A DNA stretch of 64,000 bases from Paenibacillus profundus. GTDB lineage: Bacteria > Bacillota > Bacilli > Paenibacillales > Paenibacillaceae. Location of the stretch: the NCBI RefSeq assembly GCF_021369635.1, contig NZ_JAJNBZ010000009.1, positions 11,876 through 75,875 on the forward strand, read 5' to 3'. Each line of letters begins with the position of its first letter. Position 1 is the stretch's first letter. Both the position numbers and the translations under genes were made by a program. Shown here piece after piece: positions 53,548 to 62,245 of this stretch. Below the pieces are notes generated by a model. The model did not search any database. It was not told where the DNA came from and saw only the letters and a list, made by a program, of their open reading frames with translations.

Positions 53548-53623
53548 AAGGGCACCTAAGTTTATCTATGACGCCGCAAGGAAATAATGTATCCAAAAAT
53601 GCTTTTTAAATAAGGGAGAAGCA

Positions 53624-55198
53624 ATGGAAATCAACTTCGATGAGGCAGCGCTTGCCCCGGATCAGGCGCTTGAGGCCACAACACATCCGCTACAGACCAG
53701 CCTGCAAGCAAATTTGCAGCATATTCAAGAGACAGTCGGGAATAGCACCGACATCATTATAAGGGAAGTGCCCATCGGCAAGACCGGTGAACAAAAAATC
53801 GCGGTTATTTATACAGATGGCTTGGCGGACAGTAAAGTTGTTATCGACTTCATTATGGAGACGTTAATGCTGGACGTAAAGCAGCTGGATATGAGTGAAA
53901 CGGCAATTTCAGCACCGAATATCGTTCAAATTTTGAAAGATTATGTGATCACGGTAGGTGAAATCAAAGAAGTCGCAGATTTTGAGTCGTTGTTCAATTC
54001 GATATTGTCGGGAGACACATTTATTTTGCTGGACGGTTATGCGACGGGGCTCGCTGTCGGCACTCAAGGATGGAAAGACCGCGGAGTGAGTGAACCGTCG
54101 AGTGAATCCGTTGTACGCGGACCGCGCGAAGCCTTCTCGGAAACGCTGCGTACGAACACTGCCTTGCTGCGGCGCAAAATCAAGAGTCCGAATCTCTGGT
54201 TGGAAACGAAGCAAATCGGGCAGGTAACGAAGACGAACGTCGCCGTCATGTACATCAAGGGTATCGTCGACGACAAGGTTGTCAAGGAGGTTCATGCGCG
54301 TCTGGACCGAATCGATACGGACGGCATTCTGGAGAGCGGATATATCGAAGAATTCATTCAAGATGAGACGTACACACCATTCCCCACCATTTACAACTCG
54401 GAACGTCCGGACGTGATTGCCGCGGAACTGCTGGAGGGAAAGGTAGCCATTCTGGTAGACGGCACTCCATTCGTTCTTGTCGTTCCAGCCTTGTTCGTCA
54501 GCTTCCTCCATTCAGCGGAGGATTATTATTTTCGCGCTGATATCAGCAGCCTTGTCCGTATTTTGCGCTACATCGGCATCTTTATCGCTTTGCTCGGTCC
54601 GTCCTTGTACGTCGCGATCACGACGTTCCACCAGGAAATGCTGCCGACGCAGCTGTTGATTAGTCTGGCGGCGCAACGGGAAGGTGTTCCGTTTCCCGCC
54701 TTTATCGAGGCGGTCATGATGGAGGTAACCTTCGAGATCTTGCGGGAAGCCGGTCTTCGCATGCCGCGAATGATTGGACCGGCGGTATCTATTGTCGGTA
54801 CGCTCGTTATCGGACAAGCGGCTGTAGAGGCGGGAATTATTTCGGCAGCGATGGTTATCGTCGTCTCGACAACGGCCATATGCAGCTTTGTGTTCCCTTC
54901 TTACAGCATGTCTAACTCGATTCGAATGCTGCGATTTCCGCTCATGATTCTGGCCGCTTCCTTTGGGTTGTTCGGCATCATCATCGGGCTTATCGCGATT
55001 GTGCTTCATTTGAGCAGCTTGCGTTCGTTTGGTGTTCCCTATATGAGTCCATTTGCGCCGTTAATTCCGACGGATCAGAAGGATGCGATATTCCGGCTGC
55101 CGCAGTGGGCTTTACTTTCGCGTCCGCGTCTTATCGGCAAGAAGAACTTGATTCGCAAGCAAATTCCTGAAAATCAGAAGCCCAAATCAAGAGAATGA
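53624..55198 (+). CDS. Spore germinant receptor A subunit (GerA/GerKA family)
   Basis: 524 residues. The large hydrophilic N-terminal domain (about 1-270) contains GDTFILLDG and RGPREAFSETLRTNTALLRRKIKSPNLW. It is followed by the membrane part with VAILVDGTPFVLVVPALFVSFLHSAEDYY and RFPLMILAASFGLFG. Forms the receptor in the inner spore membrane with B, C and D. AAGGGAGAAGC lies before the ATG. First gene of the A-C-D-B operon; the germinant is unknown. Confidence 0.95.
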   Translation: MEINFDEAALAPDQALEATTHPLQTSLQANLQHIQETVGNSTDIIIREVPIGKTGEQKIAVIYTDGLADSKVVIDFIMETLMLDVKQLDMSETAISAPNIVQILKDYVITVGEIKEVADFESLFNSILSGDTFILLDGYATGLAVGTQGWKDRGVSEPSSESVVRGPREAFSETLRTNTALLRRKIKSPNLWLETKQIGQVTKTNVAVMYIKGIVDDKVVKEVHARLDRIDTDGILESGYIEEFIQDETYTPFPTIYNSERPDVIAAELLEGKVAILVDGTPFVLVVPALFVSFLHSAEDYYFRADISSLVRILRYIGIFIALLGPSLYVAITTFHQEMLPTQLLISLAAQREGVPFPAFIEAVMMEVTFEILREAGLRMPRMIGPAVSIVGTLVIGQAAVEAGIISAAMVIVVSTTAICSFVFPSYSMSNSIRMLRFPLMILAASFGLFGIIIGLIAIVLHLSSLRSFGVPYMSPFAPLIPTDQKDAIFRLPQWALLSRPRLIGKKNLIRKQIPENQKPKSRE

Positions 55199-55236
55199 AG
55201 CACTTCAGAGTCATCGGCAGAAAAGGAGTTGGGGCC

Positions 55237-56427
55237 GTGAAGCGCAAGGCAGCCTTGTTAATATGTGTTCTGTTGGTATTCATCGCCGGATGCTGGAGCC
55301 GTCGTGAATTGAACGATCTTGCGATTGCGGTGGGATTCGGCATCGATCGGTCGGGGGAGCAATATGAGGTGTCGGTCCAGGTGGTGGATCCGGGCGAAGT
55401 GGCCACCAAGAGGCCGGGCAGTCAGCGTTCTCCGGTCACCATGTACCATGCAAAAGGAAAGACGGTGTTCGAGGCCATTCGGAGAATGACGACGGTCACT
55501 CCGAGAAAGGTTTATTTTTCCCAGCTTCGGATGTTCATTATCGGGGACGAACTAGCCAGAGAAGGAATCAGGGAAGGGTTGGATTTCTTGTCGCGGGATC
55601 ACGAGCTGCGCACCGACTTCTACATTGCCGTAGCCAAAGATTTGACTGCGAAAGAAATATTGTCGTTCTACACCCCATTAGAGAAAATACCGGCCAGCAA
55701 GATGCATAATTCACTCGACGTGTCGGATAAATCTTGGGGACCGACCGCAGCCATGAAGCTGGATGAGCTGATTAAGGATCTTGTAAGCGACGGGAAAGAG
55801 GCGGTATTGACGGGGATTACCATTCTAGGGGATCCGGAAGAGGGCACCAAGAGGAAGAATGTGCAAATGATCGATTCGCCTGCATTTTTAAAATATTCAG
55901 GAATTGGCGTATTTCAGGAGGACAAGCTGGTTGGCTGGCTAAATGAAAGAGAAAGTAAGGGATACAGCAACATTACGGACACGTTGAAAAGCACGATTAT
56001 TAATGCGCCTTGCCCCGAGGGGGGAAGGGTGGGAATTGAAGTGATTCACTCCAAATCGAAAATGAAAGGAAAGGTCAGAAACGGCAAACCGGAAGCAGAG
56101 GTTGAGATCCGCACTGAGGCCAATATCGGCGAAGTTGAATGCAAGCTGGACCTGACGAAAGAAAAAACGATCAACAGACTGGAACAGGAATTCGAGAAGA
56201 TCATTCAACAAAATGCGGAGCAAGCAATCAAAAAAGCGAAGTCTTTAGAAGCGGATATATTCGGGTTCGGGGAAGCGATTCACCGAAGCAATCCACGTTA
56301 TTGGAACACGATCAAGAATGATTGGAGACGCCAGTTCGTCGATTTGCCCGTACACATCAAGGTGGATGTGAAAATCAGACATATGGGGACAGTCAGCAGC
56401 CCGTTTTTCAATCAATTAAAGGAGTAA
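55237..56427 (+). CDS. Spore germinant receptor C subunit lipoprotein (Ger(x)C family)
   Basis: 396 residues. The signal ends in the lipobox FIAGC with the lipidated Cys at residue 20, followed by WSRRELNDLAIAVGFGID, the usual Ger(x)C start. Further features are RKVYFSQLRMFIIGDELAREG and the C-terminal domain. AAAGGAG lies eight bases before the GTG at 55237 and gives a normal signal length; the ATG at 55195 overlapping gerA would add 14 residues without a good site. Confidence 0.92.
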   Translation: MKRKAALLICVLLVFIAGCWSRRELNDLAIAVGFGIDRSGEQYEVSVQVVDPGEVATKRPGSQRSPVTMYHAKGKTVFEAIRRMTTVTPRKVYFSQLRMFIIGDELAREGIREGLDFLSRDHELRTDFYIAVAKDLTAKEILSFYTPLEKIPASKMHNSLDVSDKSWGPTAAMKLDELIKDLVSDGKEAVLTGITILGDPEEGTKRKNVQMIDSPAFLKYSGIGVFQEDKLVGWLNERESKGYSNITDTLKSTIINAPCPEGGRVGIEVIHSKSKMKGKVRNGKPEAEVEIRTEANIGEVECKLDLTKEKTINRLEQEFEKIIQQNAEQAIKKAKSLEADIFGFGEAIHRSNPRYWNTIKNDWRRQFVDLPVHIKVDVKIRHMGTVSSPFFNQLKE

Positions 56428-56433
56428 CCGGAC

Positions 56434-56667
56434 ATGTGGTCAAGCTTGGCAATGATAGCGGTTGCTGCGGCGATTCTGAAGCTGGAGGCCCCATACCTGA
56501 AGAAGAGACAGTTGACAAAAGAGCTGCGGGTATTTTACTTTCTCCTCTTGTCGGGAACGATTTTGAGCATCGCCATGCTGATGAATGTGGAACTTCCGAA
56601 CCCGATGCGCTTGGTTCATGCGGTCTATAAGCCCTTGAGCGATTGGTATACCAGTGTGCTAAAATAG
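56434..56667 (+). CDS. Small two-helix germinant receptor D-type subunit
   Basis: 77 residues with two membrane helices (about 3-17 and 33-52). Its size, topology and place between C and B fit the small D subunits described for several Bacillus Ger receptors, which tune receptor activity. The gaps to gerC (6 bp) and gerB (about 40 bp) support one operon. Identification is by context. Confidence 0.72.
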   Translation: MWSSLAMIAVAAAILKLEAPYLKKRQLTKELRVFYFLLLSGTILSIAMLMNVELPNPMRLVHAVYKPLSDWYTSVLK

Positions 56668-56706
56668 CGGCTTCTAGCGGTTTGTGGAGGAAGGAGGGAA
56701 GCATAT

Positions 56707-57849
56707 ATGCTGGACAAAGGAAAAATCAGCACGCGTCAATTGACAATCATCGTCGCCTTATTTATGGTCGGAAGCTCCATCTTAATCATTCCGTCATATC
56801 TTGCGACTTATGCGAGCCAAGATGCTTGGATCTCGGCACTTTTGTCGATAGCGACGGGGTTGGCGGTGTTGCCCTTATATATTGCACTGGGCAATAAGTA
56901 TCCCGGCAAGACGCTGGCTCAATTTATGGAAGATATCCTCGGCATGTGGCTCGGAAAGGCGGTGTCTCTTTTCTTTTTGGCTGCCTTTCCATTTACCATG
57001 GCTGCCTTTTCATTGAGAAATATCGGGGATTTCATGACGACGCAAATTATGCCCGATACTCCGATTCAAGCCATTCATATTATATTTCTGATCGTGGTCA
57101 TCATCGGAGTGAGACTGGGATTGGAACCGATTATGCGGGCAGCGGAAATTATCTTTCCCTGGTTCATTCTGCTATTTGTATGCTTTGTCATCTTCATTTC
57201 TCCGCAAATTAAGTGGGAGAACATTTTGCCGGTGCTTGAAGGCGGCATGAAGCCGGTCATCGGAGCGGGAGTCCCGTTCACCGCCTTCCCGTTTATGGAG
57301 ACTGCAGTATTTTTGATGATTTTTCCGCATGTCAATCGCCCAGATAGGGTAGGACGCGCCTTGTTCTGGGGAATTGTAATTGGGGGTGCGGTATTGTTCA
57401 TTATTACAATGATGTCCGTGCTGGTAATGGGCCCAGATACGACCGCCCGCTTAATATATCCGAGCTATGCGCTTGCAAAAAAGATAAGCATCGGCAATTT
57501 CTTGGAACGTATTGAAGGGCTGATGGCCATCATTTGGTTTTTCACGATTTATTTCAAACTGACGCTGTTGTACTATATTTCGGTTATCGGTTTCGCCCAG
57601 AGCTTGAGCCTGAAAGAGTACCGATTTCTCACCATCCCACTGGGGATTATTCTCATCGTTTACTCGATCTTGATTTCTCCGAATACGTCCTTTTGGTTCG
57701 AAATGTATACGACCTGGGCGCTGCATGCCATTACGTTAGGACTGGTGCTGCCGGCACTGCTGCTGGCTGTGGCCGCCATTCGCGGCAAAGGCGCGGCGAA
57801 GGCGGCTGCAACTTCAGCTTCGGAGGAACAGACTCAGCCCGACACGTAA
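56707..57849 (+). CDS. Spore germinant receptor B subunit (GerAB/GerKB-type permease)
   Basis: 380 residues, ten helices of the APC-like endospore germination permease family (ISTRQLTIIVALFMVGSSILIIPSYLA at the start). This subunit is thought to bind the germinant. GGAGGAAGGAGGG lies upstream. The 3' end overlaps the convergent adenine deaminase gene by 16 bp. Confidence 0.94.
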   Translation: MLDKGKISTRQLTIIVALFMVGSSILIIPSYLATYASQDAWISALLSIATGLAVLPLYIALGNKYPGKTLAQFMEDILGMWLGKAVSLFFLAAFPFTMAAFSLRNIGDFMTTQIMPDTPIQAIHIIFLIVVIIGVRLGLEPIMRAAEIIFPWFILLFVCFVIFISPQIKWENILPVLEGGMKPVIGAGVPFTAFPFMETAVFLMIFPHVNRPDRVGRALFWGIVIGGAVLFIITMMSVLVMGPDTTARLIYPSYALAKKISIGNFLERIEGLMAIIWFFTIYFKLTLLYYISVIGFAQSLSLKEYRFLTIPLGIILIVYSILISPNTSFWFEMYTTWALHAITLGLVLPALLLAVAAIRGKGAAKAAATSASEEQTQPDT

Positions 57850-59609
57850 TCAGGGGTGCGGGTGCTCTCTGCCGACACCGGAATATGCGCAAAGGTAGAG
57901 AAATCGAATAATCCCATATCCGTCAGCTTCAGCTCGGGTATAACGGGCAGACACAGGAAGGACAACGTGACAAACGGATTGAACTCGCTTGAAGCGCCGA
58001 TCTGGGATAATGCTTGATTTAGTTGTTTCATATGGTAAAGCGCCTCGACATAATTGCCGGTGGACATTAATCCGGCCAAGGGCAGCTCGATGGCCGCGAG
58101 CACGATGCCCCCGCTCGCAACGGCCAATCCGCCCTCCATATGGCGCAGCGCCTGAACGGCGGTAAGCATATCCTGATCATTGCTTCCCGCCACGACAAGA
58201 TTATGGGAATCATGGGCCACGGTAGAAGCGATTGCACCAGATTGGATGCCGAAGCCTTTGACGATGCCGAGCCCTATGTATCCGGTATGGTGATGCCGTT
58301 CCAACACGGCGATCTTCAGTTGGTCTCTATCCACGGATGGGTGGAAACATCCGTCCACCGTATCGACTTCCTCAATGAGATGCGTCGTAATGAGGCTATT
58401 CGGATTGATGCCGATAATATGGCAGCGGCGATCTTCATGCAGCTGTATCTGCAATTCCCGTTCCGTTATCTCGGGCAGGTGGACCGTCTTCAGCAGCCGG
58501 GACGGAATCTCGGCGGCCTGCAACTGCGGCCCGGTGTATTGACCGTTCGCGCCGACCAGAATGCCTGCTTTATACACCTGGGCAATCGAGAGATGCTCCA
58601 GGTCGTCGAGCAGCAGCAAGTCGGCCTCATATCCGGGAGCGATCGCCCCTGTAGCATGGAGTCCGAAGCACTCTGCCGCATTAAGGGAAGCCATCTGTAT
58701 GGCCTGTAGCGGATTAAGCCCGCAGCGTATAGCCAGACGCGCGTTATGATCGACGCTGCCTTCCTGCAGCAGCTCGTCCAAATGCTTGTCATCGGTGCAG
58801 AATACACAGCGGCGGGCATTGCTCGCGGTAACCACAGGGATGAGCGCTTCGACATCCTTGGCGACGGAGCCTTCGCGAATCATAACGTACATGCCTCGCT
58901 GCAGCCGAACCTTGGCTTCCTCGGCCGTAACGCACTCGTGGTCGTTGCGAACCCCGACCGCACGGTACACATTGATGGCCTCTTCATCGAGTCCCGCGCC
59001 ATGACCGTCAATCATCCCGCCATGTTGGTGCGAGGACAACAATTTATCAAGCATTCCGTCATCGCCGCGGCGCACGGAAGGATAGTCCATCACTTCGGCC
59101 AATCCCAATACGCGGGGATGGGAGTAGAACGGCTCTAAGCTGGCTGCGTCTAGCTTCGCGCCGGCATGCTCGAACGGAGTAGCCGGGACGCAAGATGGCA
59201 GCATGACATATACGTCAAGCGGCAGATTGTCAGAGGCATCGAGCATATATTGAATTCCGTCCGTGCCCGCCACATTCGCGATCTCATGAGGATCGGCAAT
59301 GACGGTCGTGACGCCGTGAGGGAGTACGACGCGAGCGAACTCTGCCGGCGTAACCATAGCGGATTCAATATGAACATGAGTATCGATGAAAGATGGGGAG
59401 ATGTAGCGCTGCTCTGCATCGATGACCCGGACGCCTTCATAACTGCCGCCGATGCCGACAATGACGCCGTCCACAATCGCGACATCCCCTTCGATAATTT
59501 CCAGATTGAATACATCGATAATTCGTCCATTCGTAATGACAAGCTCGGCAGGTTCTGTTCTGCCAGCGGCAGAAATTCGTTTCTTCCAATGCTGCTTGCT
59601 CCCATTCAT
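57834..59609 (-). CDS. ade: Adenine deaminase
   Basis: 591 residues. The amidohydrolase metal site begins FIDTHVHIESAMVTPAEFARVVLPHGVTTVIADPHEIANV at about 90-130. The C-terminal domain with HDSHNLVVAGSNDQDMLTA is diagnostic for the AdeC family. It deaminates adenine to hypoxanthine. The ATG at 59609 has AAAGGA upstream; a longer frame to 59774 runs through the terminator and is rejected. A purine riboswitch with a terminator precedes it. It overlaps the gerB end by 16 bp. Confidence 0.95.
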   Translation of the reverse strand: MNGSKQHWKKRISAAGRTEPAELVITNGRIIDVFNLEIIEGDVAIVDGVIVGIGGSYEGVRVIDAEQRYISPSFIDTHVHIESAMVTPAEFARVVLPHGVTTVIADPHEIANVAGTDGIQYMLDASDNLPLDVYVMLPSCVPATPFEHAGAKLDAASLEPFYSHPRVLGLAEVMDYPSVRRGDDGMLDKLLSSHQHGGMIDGHGAGLDEEAINVYRAVGVRNDHECVTAEEAKVRLQRGMYVMIREGSVAKDVEALIPVVTASNARRCVFCTDDKHLDELLQEGSVDHNARLAIRCGLNPLQAIQMASLNAAECFGLHATGAIAPGYEADLLLLDDLEHLSIAQVYKAGILVGANGQYTGPQLQAAEIPSRLLKTVHLPEITERELQIQLHEDRRCHIIGINPNSLITTHLIEEVDTVDGCFHPSVDRDQLKIAVLERHHHTGYIGLGIVKGFGIQSGAIASTVAHDSHNLVVAGSNDQDMLTAVQALRHMEGGLAVASGGIVLAAIELPLAGLMSTGNYVEALYHMKQLNQALSQIGASSEFNPFVTLSFLCLPVIPELKLTDMGLFDFSTFAHIPVSAESTRTPDYVSG

Positions 59610-59689
59610 TCTATTCTCATTCCTTTGCTCGTTATAGGATGATAGCTTTGGTTTACCATTTACCTGTTCCAGATCGATGCGAGTACAAC

Positions 59690-59718
59690 AAAAAAACTCT
59701 AGTTCAGCAACTAGAGTT
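59690..59718 (-). terminator. Riboswitch-controlled terminator before adenine deaminase
   Basis: On the minus strand AACTCTAGTT and AACTAGAGTT form a perfect 10-bp stem with loop GCTG and run into TTTTTTT. It lies between the aptamer and the gene. Confidence 0.92.
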
Positions 59719-59784
59719 TGACGGCAAGGAACAAGAACACGCCTGTCGTTGCGGATATGAAATTCCGCGCACAAGCGCTCTCTT

Positions 59785-59853
59785 CCTCGTAGTCAAACTA
59801 TTTACGGTAGTTTGGTAGAGACGGCTGGACCATATTTCCAATGTTATACGAAG
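59785..59853 (-). promoter_or_regulatory. Purine riboswitch aptamer, guanine-type by its specificity base
   Basis: On the minus strand CUUCGUA (59853-59847) pairs with UACGAGG (59791-59785) as P1. UAUAAC follows, then arm 2 with loop AAUAUGG, junction GUCUCUACC, arm 3 AACUA-CCGUAAA-UAGUU, and UUGACUACG. The base before UACG is C, as in xpt guanine aptamers; adenine aptamers have U there. Guanine or hypoxanthine binding with termination is predicted. Confidence 0.9.
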
Positions 59854-59941
59854 AACGGTATATTCGGTTGAATTCTCTACATTGTATAAGCCTGCCATAT
59901 TTACGTCAACTCAACAGGAAAAAATAGGCGGCGGAATGCGT

Positions 59942-60009
59942 TTGACATTGATTTTATACGGAAATATAATTAGGTTACTAAATAAATTGGATACCTAATT
60001 AATAGGTAT
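59942..60009 (+). promoter_or_regulatory. Promoter and palindromic operator for the MarR/ABC operon
   Basis: TTGACA (59942-59947) and TATAAT (59965-59970) are 17 bases apart, an ideal sigma-A promoter. Just downstream is ATACCTA-ATTAA-TAGGTAT (59991-60009), and a half-like TTAGGTTACTAA overlaps the -10 region. These are likely MarR operators. Confidence 0.8.
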
Positions 60010-60038
60010 ACTAACTAATGTTCAAGGTGGTAATTGAG

Positions 60039-60521
60039 ATGACGGATAACACAACTGCGCATAAATTGCTGCAGGCTTTTATGCAATTCAACAAGGCGGA
60101 GTGGAATCGTCGTACGATAGAAGGCCATAAGCCGAGTGAGATGACGGTGATGTTCTGTATTAAAAAGAAAATGAAGCCGAACACGCCCGGCATGATGGTG
60201 TCGGAAATCAGCAGTCTGCTGCACGTAACCTCGCCGACGATTACGCAGCTTATAAAAGGCCTGGAGACCAAGGGATTGGTGGAACGCACGATCGACCCTT
60301 CCGATCGCCGTGCGGTTCGCATCAAGCTGACCGACAAGGGGGAGAAGGTGACCGCGAAGGCAGAGGCGGTATTTAACTTGTCTTTTAATGGACTAATTTC
60401 GTATTTGGGAGAAGAGGAGAGCAATCTCCTCGCGGATTTGTTGTTCAAAGTATTTACGTATTACAAGGAAAATCCCGTATGTTTAGAGGATATCGAGTCG
60501 AGCGGAGATGATGAAGCATGA
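60039..60521 (+). CDS. MarR family transcriptional regulator
   Basis: 160 residues. The winged helix is seen at MMVSEISSLLHVTSPTITQLIKGLETKGLVERTIDPSDRRAVRIKLTDKG. AAGGTGG lies upstream of the ATG at 60039; the frame is open back to 60018. It overlaps the ABC gene by four bases and is preceded by a strong promoter with a palindrome, so it probably represses its own operon until a drug binds. Confidence 0.92.
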   Translation: MTDNTTAHKLLQAFMQFNKAEWNRRTIEGHKPSEMTVMFCIKKKMKPNTPGMMVSEISSLLHVTSPTITQLIKGLETKGLVERTIDPSDRRAVRIKLTDKGEKVTAKAEAVFNLSFNGLISYLGEEESNLLADLLFKVFTYYKENPVCLEDIESSGDDEA

Positions 60522-62245
60522 TGAAATTGTTTCGATTTTTACGACCGTACCGCATTCCGATCGGATTTGTGCTTGCGCTTGTTTTTGTGCAGTCACTGTC
60601 CGATTTATACTTGCCGACACTGATGTCGGATATTGTGGATACGGGGATTGTGCAAGGGGATACGCCCTATATTTTGAGAATCGGGGGCTTTATGCTGCTC
60701 GTTGCAGCTGGGGGCATGATCTGCTCGATCGGAGCGAGCTATTTGTCATCCAAGGTAGCCGCGGGATTCGGCAGACTGCTTCGCGGCAAGGTGTTCGCCC
60801 ATGTGGAGAACTTCTCGTTGCAGGAGTTTGACAAGATTGGGACGGCTTCGCTTATTACGCGGACGACCAATGACATTACACAGCTGCAGCAAGTGTTGAT
60901 TATGATACTGCGCATGATGGTCAGCGCACCGATGATGTGTATCGGCGGTATCATTATGGCCGTATCCAAGGATGCGAAGCTGACGCTTGTGCTGGCGGTT
61001 GCCATACCGCTGCTTGCCCTGGCTATCTTCGCGGTGGCAAGCAAAGGAATTCCACTGTTCAAGGCGATGCAGGTGAAGCTGGACAAATTGAATCTGGTGC
61101 TGCGCGAAGGTCTTACCGGCATCCGGGTTATCCGCTCCTTTAATCGCATCGATCACGAGAAGGAACGCTTTAATGAGGCCAACCAGGACTTGACCAACAC
61201 GGCGGTGAAGGTCAACCGCATCATGGCTTCGCTCATGCCGCTCATGATGTTGGCGATGAACTTCTCTACCATTGCGATTATTTGGTTCGGCAGCATTCGC
61301 ATCGACAATGGACATATGCAGGTAGGGAGCTTGATGGCGTTCATTCAATACGCTATGCAAATCATGTTCTCACTCATTATGGTTTCAATCATCTTTGTTA
61401 TGATTCCGCGTGCTTCCGCTTCGGCCGCCCGGATTAACGAGGTGCTGAACATGCAGTCGGATATCAAGGATGCTGCGCAGGTGAAGCAAGCGAATCGCGA
61501 GCGTGGATACATCGAGTTCAACGATGTAACCTTCAGCTATCCGGGCGCGGAACAACCGGCAATTTCCAATATCTCTTTCAGCGCAAGCCCAGGCGAGACG
61601 ACGGCAATTATTGGCGGCACCGGCTCAGGTAAATCTACGCTGCTCAGCCTCATTCCGCGCTTCTATGACGTGGACAGCGGCAGCATTATGGTTAACGGCG
61701 TAGATGTACGCGAGATGGCGCAGCAAGACGTGCGCTCGAAGATTGGATTCGTTCCACAGAAGGCCGTGCTCTTCACAGGCACGATTAACGATAATATTTG
61801 CTACGGCAAGCAAGACGCGACAGACGAAGAAATACGCCATGCTGCGAATATTGCTCAAGCGACCGAGTTTATTTCTGCCATGCAGGACGGCTTCGACTCT
61901 GAGATTGCGCAAGGCGGATCGAATGTATCAGGCGGGCAGAAGCAGCGCTTGTCCATTGCGCGGGCGCTAGTAAGGAGACCGGAAATATACGTGTTCGACG
62001 ACAGCTTCTCCGCACTGGACTTCAAGACCGATGCGAAGCTGCGCGCAGCGTTGAAAGAAGAGACGACTGAATCCACTGTACTGCTCGTAGCACAGCGTGT
62101 AAGCACGGTCATGGACGCCGATCGGATCATCGTACTGGATGAAGGTCGCATTGCAGGGATCGGCACGCATAGGCAACTGATGGATTCCTGCAGCGTATAC
62201 CGGGAAATCGTATCCTCACAGCTGTCAGAGGAGGAGATTGCATGA
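60518..62245 (+). CDS. Heterodimeric ABC exporter subunit 1, BmrC-like
   Basis: 575 residues: six helices, then an ATPase with Walker A GGTGSGKST and signature VSGGQKQR. Walker B ends YVFDD, with Asp in place of the catalytic Glu. This degenerate site is typical of one half of BmrCD/TM287-288 type multidrug exporters. The start overlaps the marR stop (ATGA), and the stop overlaps the start of subunit 2. Confidence 0.9.
   Translation: MMKLFRFLRPYRIPIGFVLALVFVQSLSDLYLPTLMSDIVDTGIVQGDTPYILRIGGFMLLVAAGGMICSIGASYLSSKVAAGFGRLLRGKVFAHVENFSLQEFDKIGTASLITRTTNDITQLQQVLIMILRMMVSAPMMCIGGIIMAVSKDAKLTLVLAVAIPLLALAIFAVASKGIPLFKAMQVKLDKLNLVLREGLTGIRVIRSFNRIDHEKERFNEANQDLTNTAVKVNRIMASLMPLMMLAMNFSTIAIIWFGSIRIDNGHMQVGSLMAFIQYAMQIMFSLIMVSIIFVMIPRASASAARINEVLNMQSDIKDAAQVKQANRERGYIEFNDVTFSYPGAEQPAISNISFSASPGETTAIIGGTGSGKSTLLSLIPRFYDVDSGSIMVNGVDVREMAQQDVRSKIGFVPQKAVLFTGTINDNICYGKQDATDEEIRHAANIAQATEFISAMQDGFDSEIAQGGSNVSGGQKQRLSIARALVRRPEIYVFDDSFSALDFKTDAKLRAALKEETTESTVLLVAQRVSTVMDADRIIVLDEGRIAGIGTHRQLMDSCSVYREIVSSQLSEEEIA

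Noticed and set aside
57834-59774. Longer adenine deaminase start at 59774
   Set aside because: The extra 55 codons would cross the riboswitch terminator; the ATG at 59609 matches the family length.
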